A stretch of 64,000 nucleotides of DNA, taken from assembly GCA_002894685.1 (NCBI GenBank), contig NCRC01000001.1, positions 1 to 64,000 of the forward strand, in the 5' to 3' direction. Shown here one piece after another: positions 1 to 8,788 of the stretch; positions within the stretch are counted from its first letter, which is position 1, and the number at the start of each line of letters is the position of its first letter. Origin of the DNA: Salinivenus lutea. GTDB taxonomy: Bacteria; Bacteroidota; Rhodothermia; Rhodothermales; Salinibacteraceae. The notes beneath the pieces were generated by a model. It was not told the DNA's origin, made no database searches, and saw only the letters and a program-made list of their open reading frames with translations. The translations under genes and the position numbers were made by a program.

Positions 1-1909
1 GGCCCCCACCGAGCAGGACCAGACATCGGTCACCCTCACCGTCCCCGATCCCGGACAGGACAAACGCCCCGTCCGGCGGAACGACCTGTTTCGGGGCGCC
101 TCGGCGTCGGGGCCTGTGGAGAAGAGTGGCGACACGGATCCCGCCGAACAGTCCGAGGCTCCTTCTGACTCAAACCGGCGCTCCTCGCCCCCTCCGCCCC
201 CCACGGAGCCGCCGAATTCCTCGGACCCTCCGTCCTCAGAGTCCTCTCCCGAGCCCGCCTCCTCTTCGTCGTCCGCGGAGCCGGCCCCCGACGATCCGCC
301 GGCCCCGGACGCGGACGACGACGTTGAGCTTACGGTGAAGGAGCGGGTGGAAGAAGAGAAGGCCGATGAGATCGAACGCCCGGCGGAGACGCCCGAACAG
401 ATCGAGTACGAGTCCCCGCCCCTCGATCTCCTCGACGAGGCAACCGACGACGACCCGACGATCAACCGGGACGAGCTTGAGGAAAACAAGCGCATCCTGC
501 TGGACAAGCTCAACACCTACAACGTCGACATCCAAGACATTAGCGCGGTGGTGGGCCCCACCGTCACGCGGTACGAACTGACCCCGGCCCCGGGCGTCAA
601 GGTCAGCCGCATTAAGTCGCTTGAGGACGACCTGGCGATGGCCCTCGCCGCCCCCAGCGTCCGCATGATGGCCCCCATCCCGGGCAAGTCGGCCATCGGG
701 GTGGAGATTCCGAATCGGGACCGCGAGCTGGTACGGCTTCGCGAAATTATCGGGACGGCCAAGTTTCGGGACACGGACATGGACCTGCCGATCCCCATGG
801 GCAAGAGCATCGAGGGCGAGGTCCAGCTGGCCGACCTCACGACCATGCCGCACCTCCTGATCGCCGGGGCCACCGGATCGGGCAAGTCCGTGGGGCTGAA
901 CTCCATCATCACGGGCCTGATCTATGCGTGCCACCCGATGAATCTGCGGTTCGTGATCATCGACCCGAAAAAGATTGAGCTGCAGCAGTATACGGCGCTC
1001 AAGACGCAGTTCGTGGCCCAGCCCGAGGATGTGGACCAGACCGTCATCACGGACATTGAGGAGGCCTCCGGGGTCCTGAAGAGCGTGGAGAAGGAGATGG
1101 AGGAGCGCTACGAGCTCCTCTCCGACGCCAACGTGCGAGGGCTCAAAGGCTACAACAAAAAGTTTGCGGCGGGGGAGCTGGACCCGACGGAGGGACACCG
1201 CCACATGCCCTACGTGGTCGTGGTGGTCGACGAGCTGGCCGACCTCATGATGTCGGTCGGGGACGAGGTGGAAGGGCCGATTTCCCGACTCGCACAGATG
1301 GCCCGCGCCGTTGGCATCCACCTCGTCCTCGCCACCCAGCGGCCGTCGGTGGACGTCATCACCGGCGTCATCAAGGCCAACTTCCCCTCCCGGATCGCCT
1401 ACGAGGTGGCCTCCATGGCCGACTCCCGCACCATCCTCGACCAGGGGGGCGCCGAGGGGCTCGTCGGCAACGGGGACATGCTGTTCCTGAGCGGAAGCAA
1501 CCTGCGTCGGCTCCAGGGCCCCTTCGTAAGCGTCGAAGAAGTGGAGCGGGTCGTCGACTTTGTCTCCGACCAGCCGGGCGTCACGCCGTACACGCTTCCG
1601 TCTCTCATGGATGCCGGACACGGCCCCGACGAAACCCTGGGCGTCGAGGACACCGACGAGAAGTTCGAAGAAGCCGCCCGCGTCATCGTGCGCCGTCAGC
1701 AGGGCTCCGTGTCGCTCCTGCAGCGCAAGCTGGCGGTGGGCTACACGCGCGCCGCCCGCATCGTGGATCAGCTGGAGGAGGCCGGCATCGTCGGCCCCTT
1801 CAACGGCACGAAGGCGCGCGAGGTGCTGGTCGACGACGAGAGCGAGCTGGAGCAGTTGCTCAACGGCGACGATGCCGACGACGCCCCTCCCCTCCCAGAC
1901 GACGAGTAG
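1..1909 (+). CDS. ftsK: DNA translocase FtsK, C-terminal part (5' end outside window)
   Basis: The reading frame is open from the first bases, so the N-terminal membrane segments lie upstream of the window. The visible part starts with about 135 residues of Pro/Ser/Asp/Glu-rich linker. The RecA-like motor follows, with Walker A GATGSGKS (about nt 866-889), a Walker B-type VVVVVDELADLMM (about nt 1214-1252) and the family stretch DQGGAEGLVGNGDML. The last 65 or so residues (from about nt 1650) form the winged-helix gamma domain, which in FtsK/SpoIIIE proteins reads polar DNA motifs and contacts the Xer recombinase. The family pumps chromosome ends through the division septum. The acidic linker suits a halophile. 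purK follows after 19 bp, so the genes may be co-transcribed. Confidence 0.95.
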   Translation, partial: APTEQDQTSVTLTVPDPGQDKRPVRRNDLFRGASASGPVEKSGDTDPAEQSEAPSDSNRRSSPPPPPTEPPNSSDPPSSESSPEPASSSSSAEPAPDDPPAPDADDDVELTVKERVEEEKADEIERPAETPEQIEYESPPLDLLDEATDDDPTINRDELEENKRILLDKLNTYNVDIQDISAVVGPTVTRYELTPAPGVKVSRIKSLEDDLAMALAAPSVRMMAPIPGKSAIGVEIPNRDRELVRLREIIGTAKFRDTDMDLPIPMGKSIEGEVQLADLTTMPHLLIAGATGSGKSVGLNSIITGLIYACHPMNLRFVIIDPKKIELQQYTALKTQFVAQPEDVDQTVITDIEEASGVLKSVEKEMEERYELLSDANVRGLKGYNKKFAAGELDPTEGHRHMPYVVVVVDELADLMMSVGDEVEGPISRLAQMARAVGIHLVLATQRPSVDVITGVIKANFPSRIAYEVASMADSRTILDQGGAEGLVGNGDMLFLSGSNLRRLQGPFVSVEEVERVVDFVSDQPGVTPYTLPSLMDAGHGPDETLGVEDTDEKFEEAARVIVRRQQGSVSLLQRKLAVGYTRAARIVDQLEEAGIVGPFNGTKAREVLVDDESELEQLLNGDDADDAPPLPDDE

Positions 1910-1928
1910 TTCTTCCCCCTTCAGCCGA

Positions 1929-3080
1929 ATGCCCTCCATGGCCCACGCCCCCTTTCCCACCATCGGCATTCTCGGCGGCGGCCAGCTCGGCAAGATGATG
2001 GCCGCGGAAGCCGTCCGCCTGAGCGTCGATGTCCGGCTGCTGTCGCCGAAAGACGCAGGCCCCATGCAGGGCTATGCCGACGCCCGGGTTGGGGACTGGA
2101 CCGATCCCGCCGTCCTCCGCGATTTTGGAGCAGACTGCGACGTGGTGACGGTGGAGAGCGAGTGGGCCCCCGCCGCGGAGGCCGCGGAGGCCCTCCCCGA
2201 CGACGTCGACGTGTACCCCTCGCCGCAGACGCTCGACTGGATCAAGGACAAGGGCGTGCAGAACCAGCGACTGTCGGACGCGGACTGTCCGCTTCCCGAC
2301 TTTGCCCGCTGTGAGACGGTGGAGGACGCCCACGAGGCGGCCGCGGCCTTCGGCTATCCCGTTGTGCTCAAGCAATACCGGGGCGGGTACGACGGCTACG
2401 GCAACGCTACCGTGGCCTCCCGCTCCGAGCTGCACGACGCCTGGTCCGATCTCGCCGCGGAGGACGGCCTCCTTGTCGAGCAGTTTGCGGAGTTCGAGCG
2501 AGAACTGGCTGTGCAGGTGGCCCGACGCCCCGGCGGCGAGCAGGTGGTCTACCCGGTGGCGTACACCGAACAACACAACCACCGCTGCCACGCCGTGGAG
2601 GTGCCCGCCGACGTATCGGGGCGTGTCGCCCAGCGCGCGCAGCAAATTGCCCAGCGGGCAGTGGACGCCGTGGCGGGCGTCGGACTGATCGCCGTCGAGC
2701 TCTTCGAGATGCCGAACGGCGACGTTCTCGTCAACGAATTGGCCCCTCGCCCCCACAACACCGGCCACTACTCCATCGAAGGGGCCCACACGTCGCAGTT
2801 TGAAAACCATGTCCGCGCCATTCTGGACTGGCCCCTGGGGGCCACCGACCTTCGGATGCCGGCGGCCGTCATGGTCAATGTACTCGGGGACCGCGAGGGC
2901 ACGCCCCCACAAACCTCCGGCCTCTCCGACGCCCTGGCCGTCACGGGGGCGTCCGTCCACATCTACGGCAAACCCGACGTGCGTCCGGGCCGCAAGATGG
3001 GGCACGTGACCGCCCTCGGGACCGATCGGGCCGACGCTCGCCAGCGGGCCGAGACCGCCGCCGGCGCAATCCATCTGTAA
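1929..3080 (+). CDS. purK: N5-carboxyaminoimidazole ribonucleotide synthase PurK
   Basis: 383 residues, an ATP-grasp enzyme of purine synthesis that carboxylates AIR to N5-CAIR using ATP and bicarbonate. The N-terminus carries the nucleotide-binding [16 protein letters not shown] loop. The ATP-grasp core includes [15 protein letters not shown], and the C-terminal part has [18 protein letters not shown], all diagnostic of PurK. Two in-frame ATGs lie at 1929 and 1938; either could be used, and both follow a C/T-rich stretch without a Shine-Dalgarno. purE, which acts on the product, begins 31 bp downstream in the same orientation, the usual purK-purE pairing. Length is normal for the family. Confidence 0.95.
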   Translation: MPSMAHAPFPTIGILGGGQLGKMMAAEAVRLSVDVRLLSPKDAGPMQGYADARVGDWTDPAVLRDFGADCDVVTVESEWAPAAEAAEALPDDVDVYPSPQTLDWIKDKGVQNQRLSDADCPLPDFARCETVEDAHEAAAAFGYPVVLKQYRGGYDGYGNATVASRSELHDAWSDLAAEDGLLVEQFAEFERELAVQVARRPGGEQVVYPVAYTEQHNHRCHAVEVPADVSGRVAQRAQQIAQRAVDAVAGVGLIAVELFEMPNGDVLVNELAPRPHNTGHYSIEGAHTSQFENHVRAILDWPLGATDLRMPAAVMVNVLGDREGTPPQTSGLSDALAVTGASVHIYGKPDVRPGRKMGHVTALGTDRADARQRAETAAGAIHL

Positions 3081-3111
3081 TCGTCCCTCCTTCAGTTTTT
3101 TCCTTCCGCCT

Positions 3112-3618
3112 ATGTCTTCTTCTCCCTCCATCGGCATCGCGATGGGAAGCGACTCCGATCTCCCCGTGATGGACGAGGCCGCCGAGGTCCTCGACGAGTT
3201 CGACGTCTCCTACGAACTGCGGGTGCTGTCGGCCCACCGCACACCCTCGGTGATGCAGGAATACGCCGAGAGGGCGCAGGAGCGGGGCCTCGACGTCATC
3301 ATTGCGGGAGCGGGGGGCGCCGCCCATCTGCCCGGCATGATTGCGGCCAGCACGCCCCTCCCCGTCATCGGCGTCCCCGTGAAGACAAGCACACTGAACG
3401 GGGTCGACTCGCTCCTGTCCATCGTGCAAATGCCGGGCGGCGTTCCGGTGGCCTCCGTGGCCATCAACGCAGCGGACAACGCGGCCCTGCTCGCCGTGCA
3501 GATCCTGGGCGTCGAGCGCCCCGACCTCCGCACCCAGATGGCCGAGTACAAGAACGACCTCCAGGACGCGGTCGGCGAGATGGATCGTCGCGTGCAGGAG
3601 CACGCCTCCTCCTCGTGA
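3112..3618 (+). CDS. purE: N5-carboxyaminoimidazole ribonucleotide mutase PurE
   Basis: 168 residues. The enzyme converts N5-CAIR to CAIR in purine synthesis (class I PurE, partner of PurK). Visible motifs are the substrate-binding GSDSDLPVM near the N-terminus, LSAHRTP around residue 44, and [11 protein letters not shown] followed by the Gly-rich [12 protein letters not shown] segment. The presence of purK immediately upstream supports the two-step class I route rather than the animal class II type. The start is preceded by a strongly pyrimidine-rich leader, with no Shine-Dalgarno. The gene ends 16 bp from the convergent tyrS stop codon. Confidence 0.96.
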   Translation: MSSSPSIGIAMGSDSDLPVMDEAAEVLDEFDVSYELRVLSAHRTPSVMQEYAERAQERGLDVIIAGAGGAAHLPGMIAASTPLPVIGVPVKTSTLNGVDSLLSIVQMPGGVPVASVAINAADNAALLAVQILGVERPDLRTQMAEYKNDLQDAVGEMDRRVQEHASSS

Positions 3619-3634
3619 GGAGCGTTCTCGGGGG

Positions 3635-4873
3635 CTACGCCTCTGCGGGCGCCTCCTCCCACACCACTCGGGCGAAGCGGCGCTTGCCAACCTGTAGCAC
3701 AAACGGCGCCTGTTCGGAGACTGTGACGTAAAGACCGGTATCGGTCACCGTCTCGTCGTCGATCGAGACCGCTCCCTGCTCGATGAGGCGACGCCCTTCG
3801 CTGTTGGATTCGGTGAGACCGGCGCGTCGCATCAGGTTCAGAAGGCCCACGTCCTCCTCCGGGCTTGCGTCAGATGTGTACTCCGGAATCTCGTCCGGCG
3901 TCCCCCCCTCGACCACCGTCTGCTCGAAGTGGGACTCGGCCGCCTCGGCGGCCTCGGCCCCGTGGTACGTTTCCACGATGCGGTGGGCCAGTTGCGCTTT
4001 GGCGTCCCGCGGGTTCTCCTCGGCAAACACCTTCACCTTCGAGAGGGCGTCGGTCGGGACGTCGGTGAGAAGCTCCGTGTACCGGTAAATGAGATCATCC
4101 GCAATCGACATCACCTTCCCGTACATGTCCTCCGGGGGCTCCGTGATGCCGATGGCGTTGTCCAGGGACTTCGACATCTTTTTCGTGCCGTCGGTCCCTT
4201 CCAGCAGCGGCATCATCATGCACACTTGCGGATCCTGCCCCTGGCCCTTCTGAAGCTGACGGCCCAGAAGCAGATTGAAGCGCTGGTCCGTACCGCCCAG
4301 TTCGACGTCGGCCCCGATGTGCACTGAGTCCTGGGCCTGCGCCAGGGGGTACAGAAATTCGTGGATGCTAATGGGCTGCTCCGCCTCGTAGCGCTCGCGG
4401 AAGTCCTCCCGCTCCAGCATCTGTGCCACCGTTTGCTGGGCAGCCAGCTCGATCACGTCGCTGAACGACAGCTCGTCCAGCCACTCAGAGTTGTAGAGGA
4501 TCTCGGTCTTGTCCGGATCCAGGATGCGGGTGGCCTGCTCGTAGTACGTCTGCCCGTTTCGGCGCGTCTCTTCGAGCGTAAGCTGAGGCCGCGTCTTCGA
4601 CCGTCCGGAGGGATCGCCGATCATGCCGGTGAAATCTCCCACAATCAGCACCGCACGGTGGCCCAGGTCCTGAAACTGCCGCAGCTTCCGAAGCACAACC
4701 GTGTGCCCCAGGTGCAGGTCCGGACGACTCGGGTCGCACCCCAGCTTGGCGATAAGGGGCGTTTCGGTCTCGCGAGAGCGCTCGACCTTCTCCGCAAGCT
4801 CCTCTTCGGGAACGAGTTCATCGACGCCCCGACGGAGAACGTCCATCTGTTCGTCGACCGGTGGAAACGGCAT
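3635..4873 (-). CDS. tyrS: Tyrosyl-tRNA synthetase
   Basis: 412 residues, a class I aminoacyl-tRNA synthetase that charges tRNA-Tyr. The HIGH-type signature is HLGHTVVLRKL (about residues 54-64). The second signature is the canonical KMSKS within GTKKMSKSLDNAIG, the form found in the TyrZ-like branch rather than the KFGKS form of the E. coli TyrS branch. The C-terminal 65 residues are an S4-type RNA-binding domain (LTESNSEGRRLIEQGAVSID). It lies downstream of smpB, but a terminator hairpin separates the two, so it is probably transcribed separately. It converges on purE. Confidence 0.95.
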   Translation of the reverse strand: MPFPPVDEQMDVLRRGVDELVPEEELAEKVERSRETETPLIAKLGCDPSRPDLHLGHTVVLRKLRQFQDLGHRAVLIVGDFTGMIGDPSGRSKTRPQLTLEETRRNGQTYYEQATRILDPDKTEILYNSEWLDELSFSDVIELAAQQTVAQMLEREDFRERYEAEQPISIHEFLYPLAQAQDSVHIGADVELGGTDQRFNLLLGRQLQKGQGQDPQVCMMMPLLEGTDGTKKMSKSLDNAIGITEPPEDMYGKVMSIADDLIYRYTELLTDVPTDALSKVKVFAEENPRDAKAQLAHRIVETYHGAEAAEAAESHFEQTVVEGGTPDEIPEYTSDASPEEDVGLLNLMRRAGLTESNSEGRRLIEQGAVSIDDETVTDTGLYVTVSEQAPFVLQVGKRRFARVVWEEAPAEA

Positions 4874-4902
4874 GGTAGTAGGTGGATCGTCTTCGATAGA
4901 AC

Positions 4903-4933
4903 AAAAAGAGAACCGCCCGTCAAGCCCGGGCGG
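4903..4933 (-). terminator. Rho-independent terminator after smpB
   Basis: Read on the minus strand, CCGCCCG, a 7-nt loop and CGGGCGG form a perfect 7-bp GC stem, followed by TTCTCTTTTTG. It sits between the smpB stop codon and the tyrS start codon, so it would end the long ffh-to-smpB transcript before tyrS. Confidence 0.75.
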
Positions 4934-4973
4934 AGGGGAACGTCACAAAATTGCGTCTAGCCGATATTCTCGC

Positions 4974-5438
4974 CTACAGGTTGTACTCGCGCTTCGTCTG
5001 CTCCATCTGGCGCTCCATCTCCCGCTCCTTGATGGCCTGTCGCTTGTCGTGCTTCTGACGGCCCTTCGCGAGGCCAATCTTGAGCTTGGCCCATCCGTCG
5101 CGAAAGTACAACTCGAGGGGAACGATGGTGTACCCTTCCCGCTCCGACTTCTCGCCCCACTTTTGGATCTCCCGGCCGTGCATGAGGAGCTTCCGGGTGC
5201 GGCGCGGCTCGTGGCCGAAGGGCCCGGCCTCTTCGTAGGGCTTGACGTACATCCCATGGATTTTCATCTCCCCCTCGCGGTCCACCTTGCAGTACGCCCC
5301 GTCGAGACTCACCTTGCCCTGTCGGACCGACTTCACCTCCGACCCTTCGAGGACGAGCCCGGCCTCCAGCGTCTCCTCAATATCGAACTCGAAGCGCGCC
5401 TTCCGATTGCGCTCGACTACCTCAATGCCTTCAGCCAT
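4974..5438 (-). CDS. smpB: tmRNA-binding protein SmpB
   Basis: 154 residues. It binds tmRNA (ssrA) and delivers it to stalled ribosomes for trans-translation. The conserved core [15 protein letters not shown] and [20 protein letters not shown] is close to the N-terminus. The basic C-terminal tail [12 protein letters not shown] with the preceding LKIGLA is the part that mimics a codon-anticodon interaction. The frame continues upstream, but the ATG at 5438 is chosen because the conserved domain starts four residues later and the upstream part overlaps the preceding gene. The tmRNA gene itself is not in this window. Confidence 0.95.
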   Translation of the reverse strand: MAEGIEVVERNRKARFEFDIEETLEAGLVLEGSEVKSVRQGKVSLDGAYCKVDREGEMKIHGMYVKPYEEAGPFGHEPRRTRKLLMHGREIQKWGEKSEREGYTIVPLELYFRDGWAKLKIGLAKGRQKHDKRQAIKEREMERQMEQTKREYNL

Positions 5439-5496
5439 CGGTCGGGGGGGGAATTGAAGATTCGTGGCCTCATTCCGCGGGCGAGCGACCCGTCGT

Positions 5497-6312
5497 TCAT
5501 GCGTCTTCCTCTTCCTCCTCTTCTTCCTCGTCATCAAGAAACACGAAGGGAAGGTCCGGGACGTCTTCCGTCACGTCGTAGTAGAAGAGGTACTTTCGGA
5601 ACTCGGTGAGGCTCGCGATTGCCAGCTTGTCGAGGGCCGTGCGGAGATCCTCGCGGTAGAAGTCGTTGAGCGTCTTGGTCGTTTCCTGCGCCTGCACCCA
5701 CACCTCCCGGTTCTCCTCGGCCGCCTTTCCGGAGTCAATGAGCGGCTCGATGACATCTTCGGTCGCGCGGTCGCGCTTCGTCACGAACAGGCCCCACACC
5801 ATCGGGTAGTTCGCCAGCTCGTACCACTCCTGCCCGATGTCGATCTCAAACGGTTCGGTCTGCAGCGACGGGACGTTCGGCCCCACCATCAGCGCCGCGT
5901 CTTCGTCCGTGTCCAACAGGCCGGCGGGCGGCACGTCGTCGTAGGGCACGAAGGTGGGATCCACCTGGTAGTGCTCGTGCAGCACGATGCGGGCCACGGT
6001 GCGCTCCTGCGCCACGCGCCGATCGTAGGCGATCGTCTCCGGGAAGTCGTGGAGGCCGCCGCTCCACACCAGCCGGGCGTACGGGTAGCGCCACGACACG
6101 AGCCCCACGCTCGGAATCACGTCGAAGGCGTCGCTGCCCTGCAACGCAAGCATTGTGGGCAGGAGGGCCACGTCGACGTCATCCTCCACCAGGCGAGCCG
6201 CGCAGACCTCCGGGCGGTAGCGCCGAATCCGAAACGGATTCTCGACGGCGCCGGACGTAAACCCGGACACTAAGAATTCAGCGGGGGGATAGTCCCAGAT
6301 CGCAAGGTCCAT
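5497..6312 (-). CDS. MqnA/MqnD-like substrate-binding-fold enzyme (possible menaquinone synthesis)
   Basis: 271 residues. The sequence has the layout of the MqnA/MqnD family (periplasmic-binding-protein fold enzymes of the futalosine menaquinone route): an N-terminal [17 protein letters not shown] segment, then [13 protein letters not shown] and the [19 protein letters not shown] stretch. This assignment rests on recognising the pattern. MqnA is a chorismate dehydratase, but no other menaquinone gene is near, so the exact reaction is uncertain. The C-terminus ends in an unbroken run of eight Glu residues, encoded by a GAG/GAA repeat at about nt 5503-5526. It sits in line between rplS and smpB and overlaps the smpB upstream frame, so it is probably part of the same transcript. 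Confidence 0.6.
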   Translation of the reverse strand: MDLAIWDYPPAEFLVSGFTSGAVENPFRIRRYRPEVCAARLVEDDVDVALLPTMLALQGSDAFDVIPSVGLVSWRYPYARLVWSGGLHDFPETIAYDRRVAQERTVARIVLHEHYQVDPTFVPYDDVPPAGLLDTDEDAALMVGPNVPSLQTEPFEIDIGQEWYELANYPMVWGLFVTKRDRATEDVIEPLIDSGKAAEENREVWVQAQETTKTLNDFYREDLRTALDKLAIASLTEFRKYLFYYDVTEDVPDLPFVFLDDEEEEEEEEDA

Positions 6313-6386
6313 CGGAGGCGTCCGGTGTGTGGAAAAGAGAACGAATCGGGCGGGCCGACACGTCGGAGGCGACGGGAGCCCCCACG

Positions 6387-6743
6387 CTAGTTTTCGCGGA
6401 CGCGCTCCTTAATCCGGGCGTTCTTGCCCGACCGGTCGCGCAGGAAGAAGATCTTGGACCGGCGCACCTTGCCGCGGCGCTTCACGTCAATCTGGGCGAT
6501 GCGGGGCGAGTGGATCGGGAAGATGCGCTCGACGCCGGTGCCTTCCGATACTTTCCGGACCGTAAACGTCTCGTTGGCGCCGGAGCCCCGGCGGCCGAGG
6601 CACACGCCTTCAAATTGCTGAATCCGTTCCTTCTCGCCCTCCACCACGCGCAGGTGTACGTTAACGGTGTCGCCCGCATCAAAATCGGGGACGTCGTCCC
6701 GAAACTGCGTGGCCTCGACGACGCTCATCAGATCAGTGGCCAT
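6387..6743 (-). CDS. rplS: 50S ribosomal protein L19
   Basis: 118 residues, located at the 30S-50S interface of the large subunit. Typical L19 features are [20 protein letters not shown] near the N-terminus, the [20 protein letters not shown] core and the basic tail [20 protein letters not shown]. The start at 6743 is chosen because the L19 domain begins about 12 residues after it and trmD lies 58 bp upstream. This gene order (rpsP, rimM, trmD, rplS) is the classical ribosomal operon. A TATTTTTG box in the trmD-rplS gap may give the gene an extra promoter. Confidence 0.97.
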   Translation of the reverse strand: MATDLMSVVEATQFRDDVPDFDAGDTVNVHLRVVEGEKERIQQFEGVCLGRRGSGANETFTVRKVSEGTGVERIFPIHSPRIAQIDVKRRGKVRRSKIFFLRDRSGKNARIKERVREN

Positions 6744-6765
6744 GGGAAGTGAGGTTGTTGGTGAA

Positions 6766-6773
6766 CAAAAATA
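6766..6773 (-). promoter_or_regulatory. Possible Bacteroidota-type -7 box upstream of rplS
   Basis: On the minus strand this octamer reads TATTTTTG, an exact fit to the TAnnTTTG -7 element described for the primary sigma factor of Bacteroides. A transcript would begin about 16 nt before the rplS ATG. No TTTG is seen at the expected -33 spacing, so this is only a candidate internal promoter. Confidence 0.3.
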
Positions 6774-6801
6774 CGTCTGTGCAAGGGGTGTTCGGGCCGT
6801 C

Positions 6802-7497
6802 TTACTCCTTCTCCTCCGCGTCCGGCAGAAGGTCGGGACGGCGGGATCGTGTTTTCTCAAGTCGTTTCTGGTCGCGCCACGCTTCCACACGCTGGTGATC
6901 GCCGGATCGAAGCACCTCCGGGACCGTCTTTCCGCGAAACTCCGCCGGGCGCGTGTACACCGGCGCGTCGAGCAGTCCGTCCTGGAACGAGTCCGTGAGG
7001 GCGGAGGAGGCATCCCCCAGCACGCCCGGGACCAGGCGGACGATGGCGTCCACCAGCACAAGGGCCGGCAATTCACCGCCACTAAGCACGTAATCGCCGA
7101 TCGAAAGTTCGCGGGTCACCAGCTCATCACGAACGCGCTGGTCAATGCCCTTGTAGTGACCGGCAATCAGCACCAGGTGCTCCTCCATCGACAAGCGGTT
7201 GACGGTCGTCTGCTCCAGTCGTTCTCCGTCGGGCGTCAGAAAAATGACGTCATCCGGGGGGCCGTGGGCCTCGTTGATTGCTTCCACCGCCCGAAACAGC
7301 GGCTCCGGCTTCAACACCATGCCGGCCCCGCCCCCAAAGGGATAATCGTCGATCTGCCGGTGCTTTCCGTCCGCATGCTCTCGCAGATCATGAACCTCAA
7401 TGGTCACGGCCTCTGCCTCCTGGGCACGGCGCACAATGCTGTGCTGCAGCGGTCCTTCGACGAGCCCCGGAAGTGCCGTAATAAGATCAATACGCAT
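6802..7497 (-). CDS. trmD: tRNA (guanine-37-N1)-methyltransferase TrmD
   Basis: 231 residues, a SPOUT-class SAM methyltransferase that methylates G37 next to the anticodon, which prevents frameshifting. The N-terminal [20 protein letters not shown], the trefoil-knot SAM site [21 protein letters not shown] and [13 protein letters not shown] are all diagnostic. The [13 protein letters not shown] loop is present. It is one of the few genes here with a Shine-Dalgarno-like GGAGG, 9 nt before the ATG. It lies between rimM and rplS in the standard operon order. The C-terminus is slightly short but complete for the knot and the linker domain. Confidence 0.97.
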   Translation of the reverse strand: MRIDLITALPGLVEGPLQHSIVRRAQEAEAVTIEVHDLREHADGKHRQIDDYPFGGGAGMVLKPEPLFRAVEAINEAHGPPDDVIFLTPDGERLEQTTVNRLSMEEHLVLIAGHYKGIDQRVRDELVTRELSIGDYVLSGGELPALVLVDAIVRLVPGVLGDASSALTDSFQDGLLDAPVYTRPAEFRGKTVPEVLRSGDHQRVEAWRDQKRLEKTRSRRPDLLPDAEEKE

Positions 7498-7544
7498 GGG
7501 ACGGATCCTCCGTTCGATCCGAAAAAAGTCAACGCGGCGCCGCT

Positions 7545-8126
7545 CTAGTCAATCAATCCCTCGATGGGACGAACCGTCACCCGCTCAGCGTCGAGGTCTA
7601 CGTCGAGTATAAAGTCCTCAACCGCCGGGACCATCGCTTCTCCCCCGTCCGGCCGTCGTATGACGAACACCTCGTGGGCGGGCATTTCCTGGAAGTTCGA
7701 CACGGTGCCGAGGAGCGTCCCGTCGTCCGTGACGACCTCAAGGCCCACGAGCTCGTGGACGAAAAACTCATCGTCGTCGAGCGCCAGGTCCTCCTCCGCG
7801 GCGAAGACCTTGAGCTTGGTGACGGTTTCGGCGTCGGAACGGGTCGTGATGCCCTCGACCCCCAGAATGACGGTCGTGCCCCGCTTGGTCTCCTGGTAGC
7901 GGACCGATCGGATGTCGTGTCGGCGCACCTGATGGGGCTGCCCGCCGAAGTAGACGGTCGGCAGCTCTTCGAAGCGGGCCGGATCGTCGGTCTGTTCGGG
8001 GTTGATCTTGAGCTCCCCTTCAATGCCGTGCGGCCGATACACGAAGCCGACCTGCACCAGGGCGTCCGCCGGAATGTCGGCGTACTCGGGGCGCGCGTCG
8101 GAGGGACTGTCGGGCGAAGACGGCAT
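7545..8126 (-). CDS. rimM: 16S rRNA processing protein RimM
   Basis: 193 residues. RimM binds ribosomal protein S19 and helps mature the 30S head. The N-terminal RimM barrel begins at [20 protein letters not shown] (about residues 25-44), and the C-terminal PRC-barrel begins around [16 protein letters not shown] short Pro/Ser/Asp-rich N-terminal extension precedes the barrel. It lies between rpsP (29 bp upstream) and trmD (47 bp downstream) on the same strand, the usual position. Confidence 0.94.
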   Translation of the reverse strand: MPSSPDSPSDARPEYADIPADALVQVGFVYRPHGIEGELKINPEQTDDPARFEELPTVYFGGQPHQVRRHDIRSVRYQETKRGTTVILGVEGITTRSDAETVTKLKVFAAEEDLALDDDEFFVHELVGLEVVTDDGTLLGTVSNFQEMPAHEVFVIRRPDGGEAMVPAVEDFILDVDLDAERVTVRPIEGLID

Positions 8127-8155
8127 GAGAACAGGCGATCACGATCCGCTGAGGG

Positions 8156-8725
8156 CTACTCGTCTTTCGTTTCCTCCGTGTCCTCGTCCGCAGCGGCCTC
8201 GTCCGCCTCCGCATCCGCCTCGGGTTCCTCCCCTTCGTCGGCGGCCGCGTCGTCGTCCGCAACAGCGTCGTCGTCCACGGGGATCGACGTGGCCTGGGCC
8301 CGGAGCTGCGCCTCTTCGTCGAGCTCCTCGGCGCGCTCTCGTTCCTTGGCGAGGGCATCCTCCCCGCGGGCATCCACGACCATCTTCAGCTCCTTCCCCT
8401 CCGCGACCATCCGCTCGCGAAGCTCCTCTACCTGCCGCTGAATTTCGTCGGGCGACTCCCCCTTTTTCTTCAGGTGATGCTGAAGCAGAATGCCGCGGCG
8501 GTGCAGAATCGAGTGAACCGTGTCGCTCGGCTGGGCTCCATTTTCGAGCCAGTACAGCGCCCGCTCCTCGTCGAGTTTCACCTCGGCGGGGTCCCGGAGC
8601 GGAAAGTACCGCCCCAGGTCCTCAATGTACCGACCGTCCCGCGCATTGCGCGAGTCCGTGGCAATGATGGAGTACACGGGGATTTTCTTGCGCCCAATTC
8701 GGCGCATGCGAAGTTTGACAGACAC
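8156..8725 (-). CDS. rpsP: 30S ribosomal protein S16 with long acidic C-terminal tail
   Basis: 189 residues. The first 80 or so are a normal S16 (MSVKLRMRRIGRKKIPVY, then ATDSRNARDGRYIEDLG). The rest is an extension absent from the 80-90 residue S16 of most bacteria: a charged helix-like region (residues 90-145) and a tail made almost only of Asp, Glu and Ala (residues 150-189). Long S16 proteins occur in Bacteroidota. The extreme acidity here fits a cytoplasm with molar KCl. The gene opens the rpsP-rimM-trmD-rplS block, 63 bp after ffh. Confidence 0.95.
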   Translation of the reverse strand: MSVKLRMRRIGRKKIPVYSIIATDSRNARDGRYIEDLGRYFPLRDPAEVKLDEERALYWLENGAQPSDTVHSILHRRGILLQHHLKKKGESPDEIQRQVEELRERMVAEGKELKMVVDARGEDALAKERERAEELDEEAQLRAQATSIPVDDDAVADDDAAADEGEEPEADAEADEAAADEDTEETKDE

Positions 8726-8788
8726 GTCGTGTGGAGGTCGAGTTCAATGAGAGAATTCGTGAGAGAACATCAGTCGTTGGGCCGGCCC

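Noticed and set aside
5503-5530. The GAG/GAA repeat at the end of the MqnA-like gene as a tandem-repeat locus or regulatory element
   Set aside because: It is a short in-frame codon run encoding an acidic tail, common in this genome. Reported only as part of the gene.
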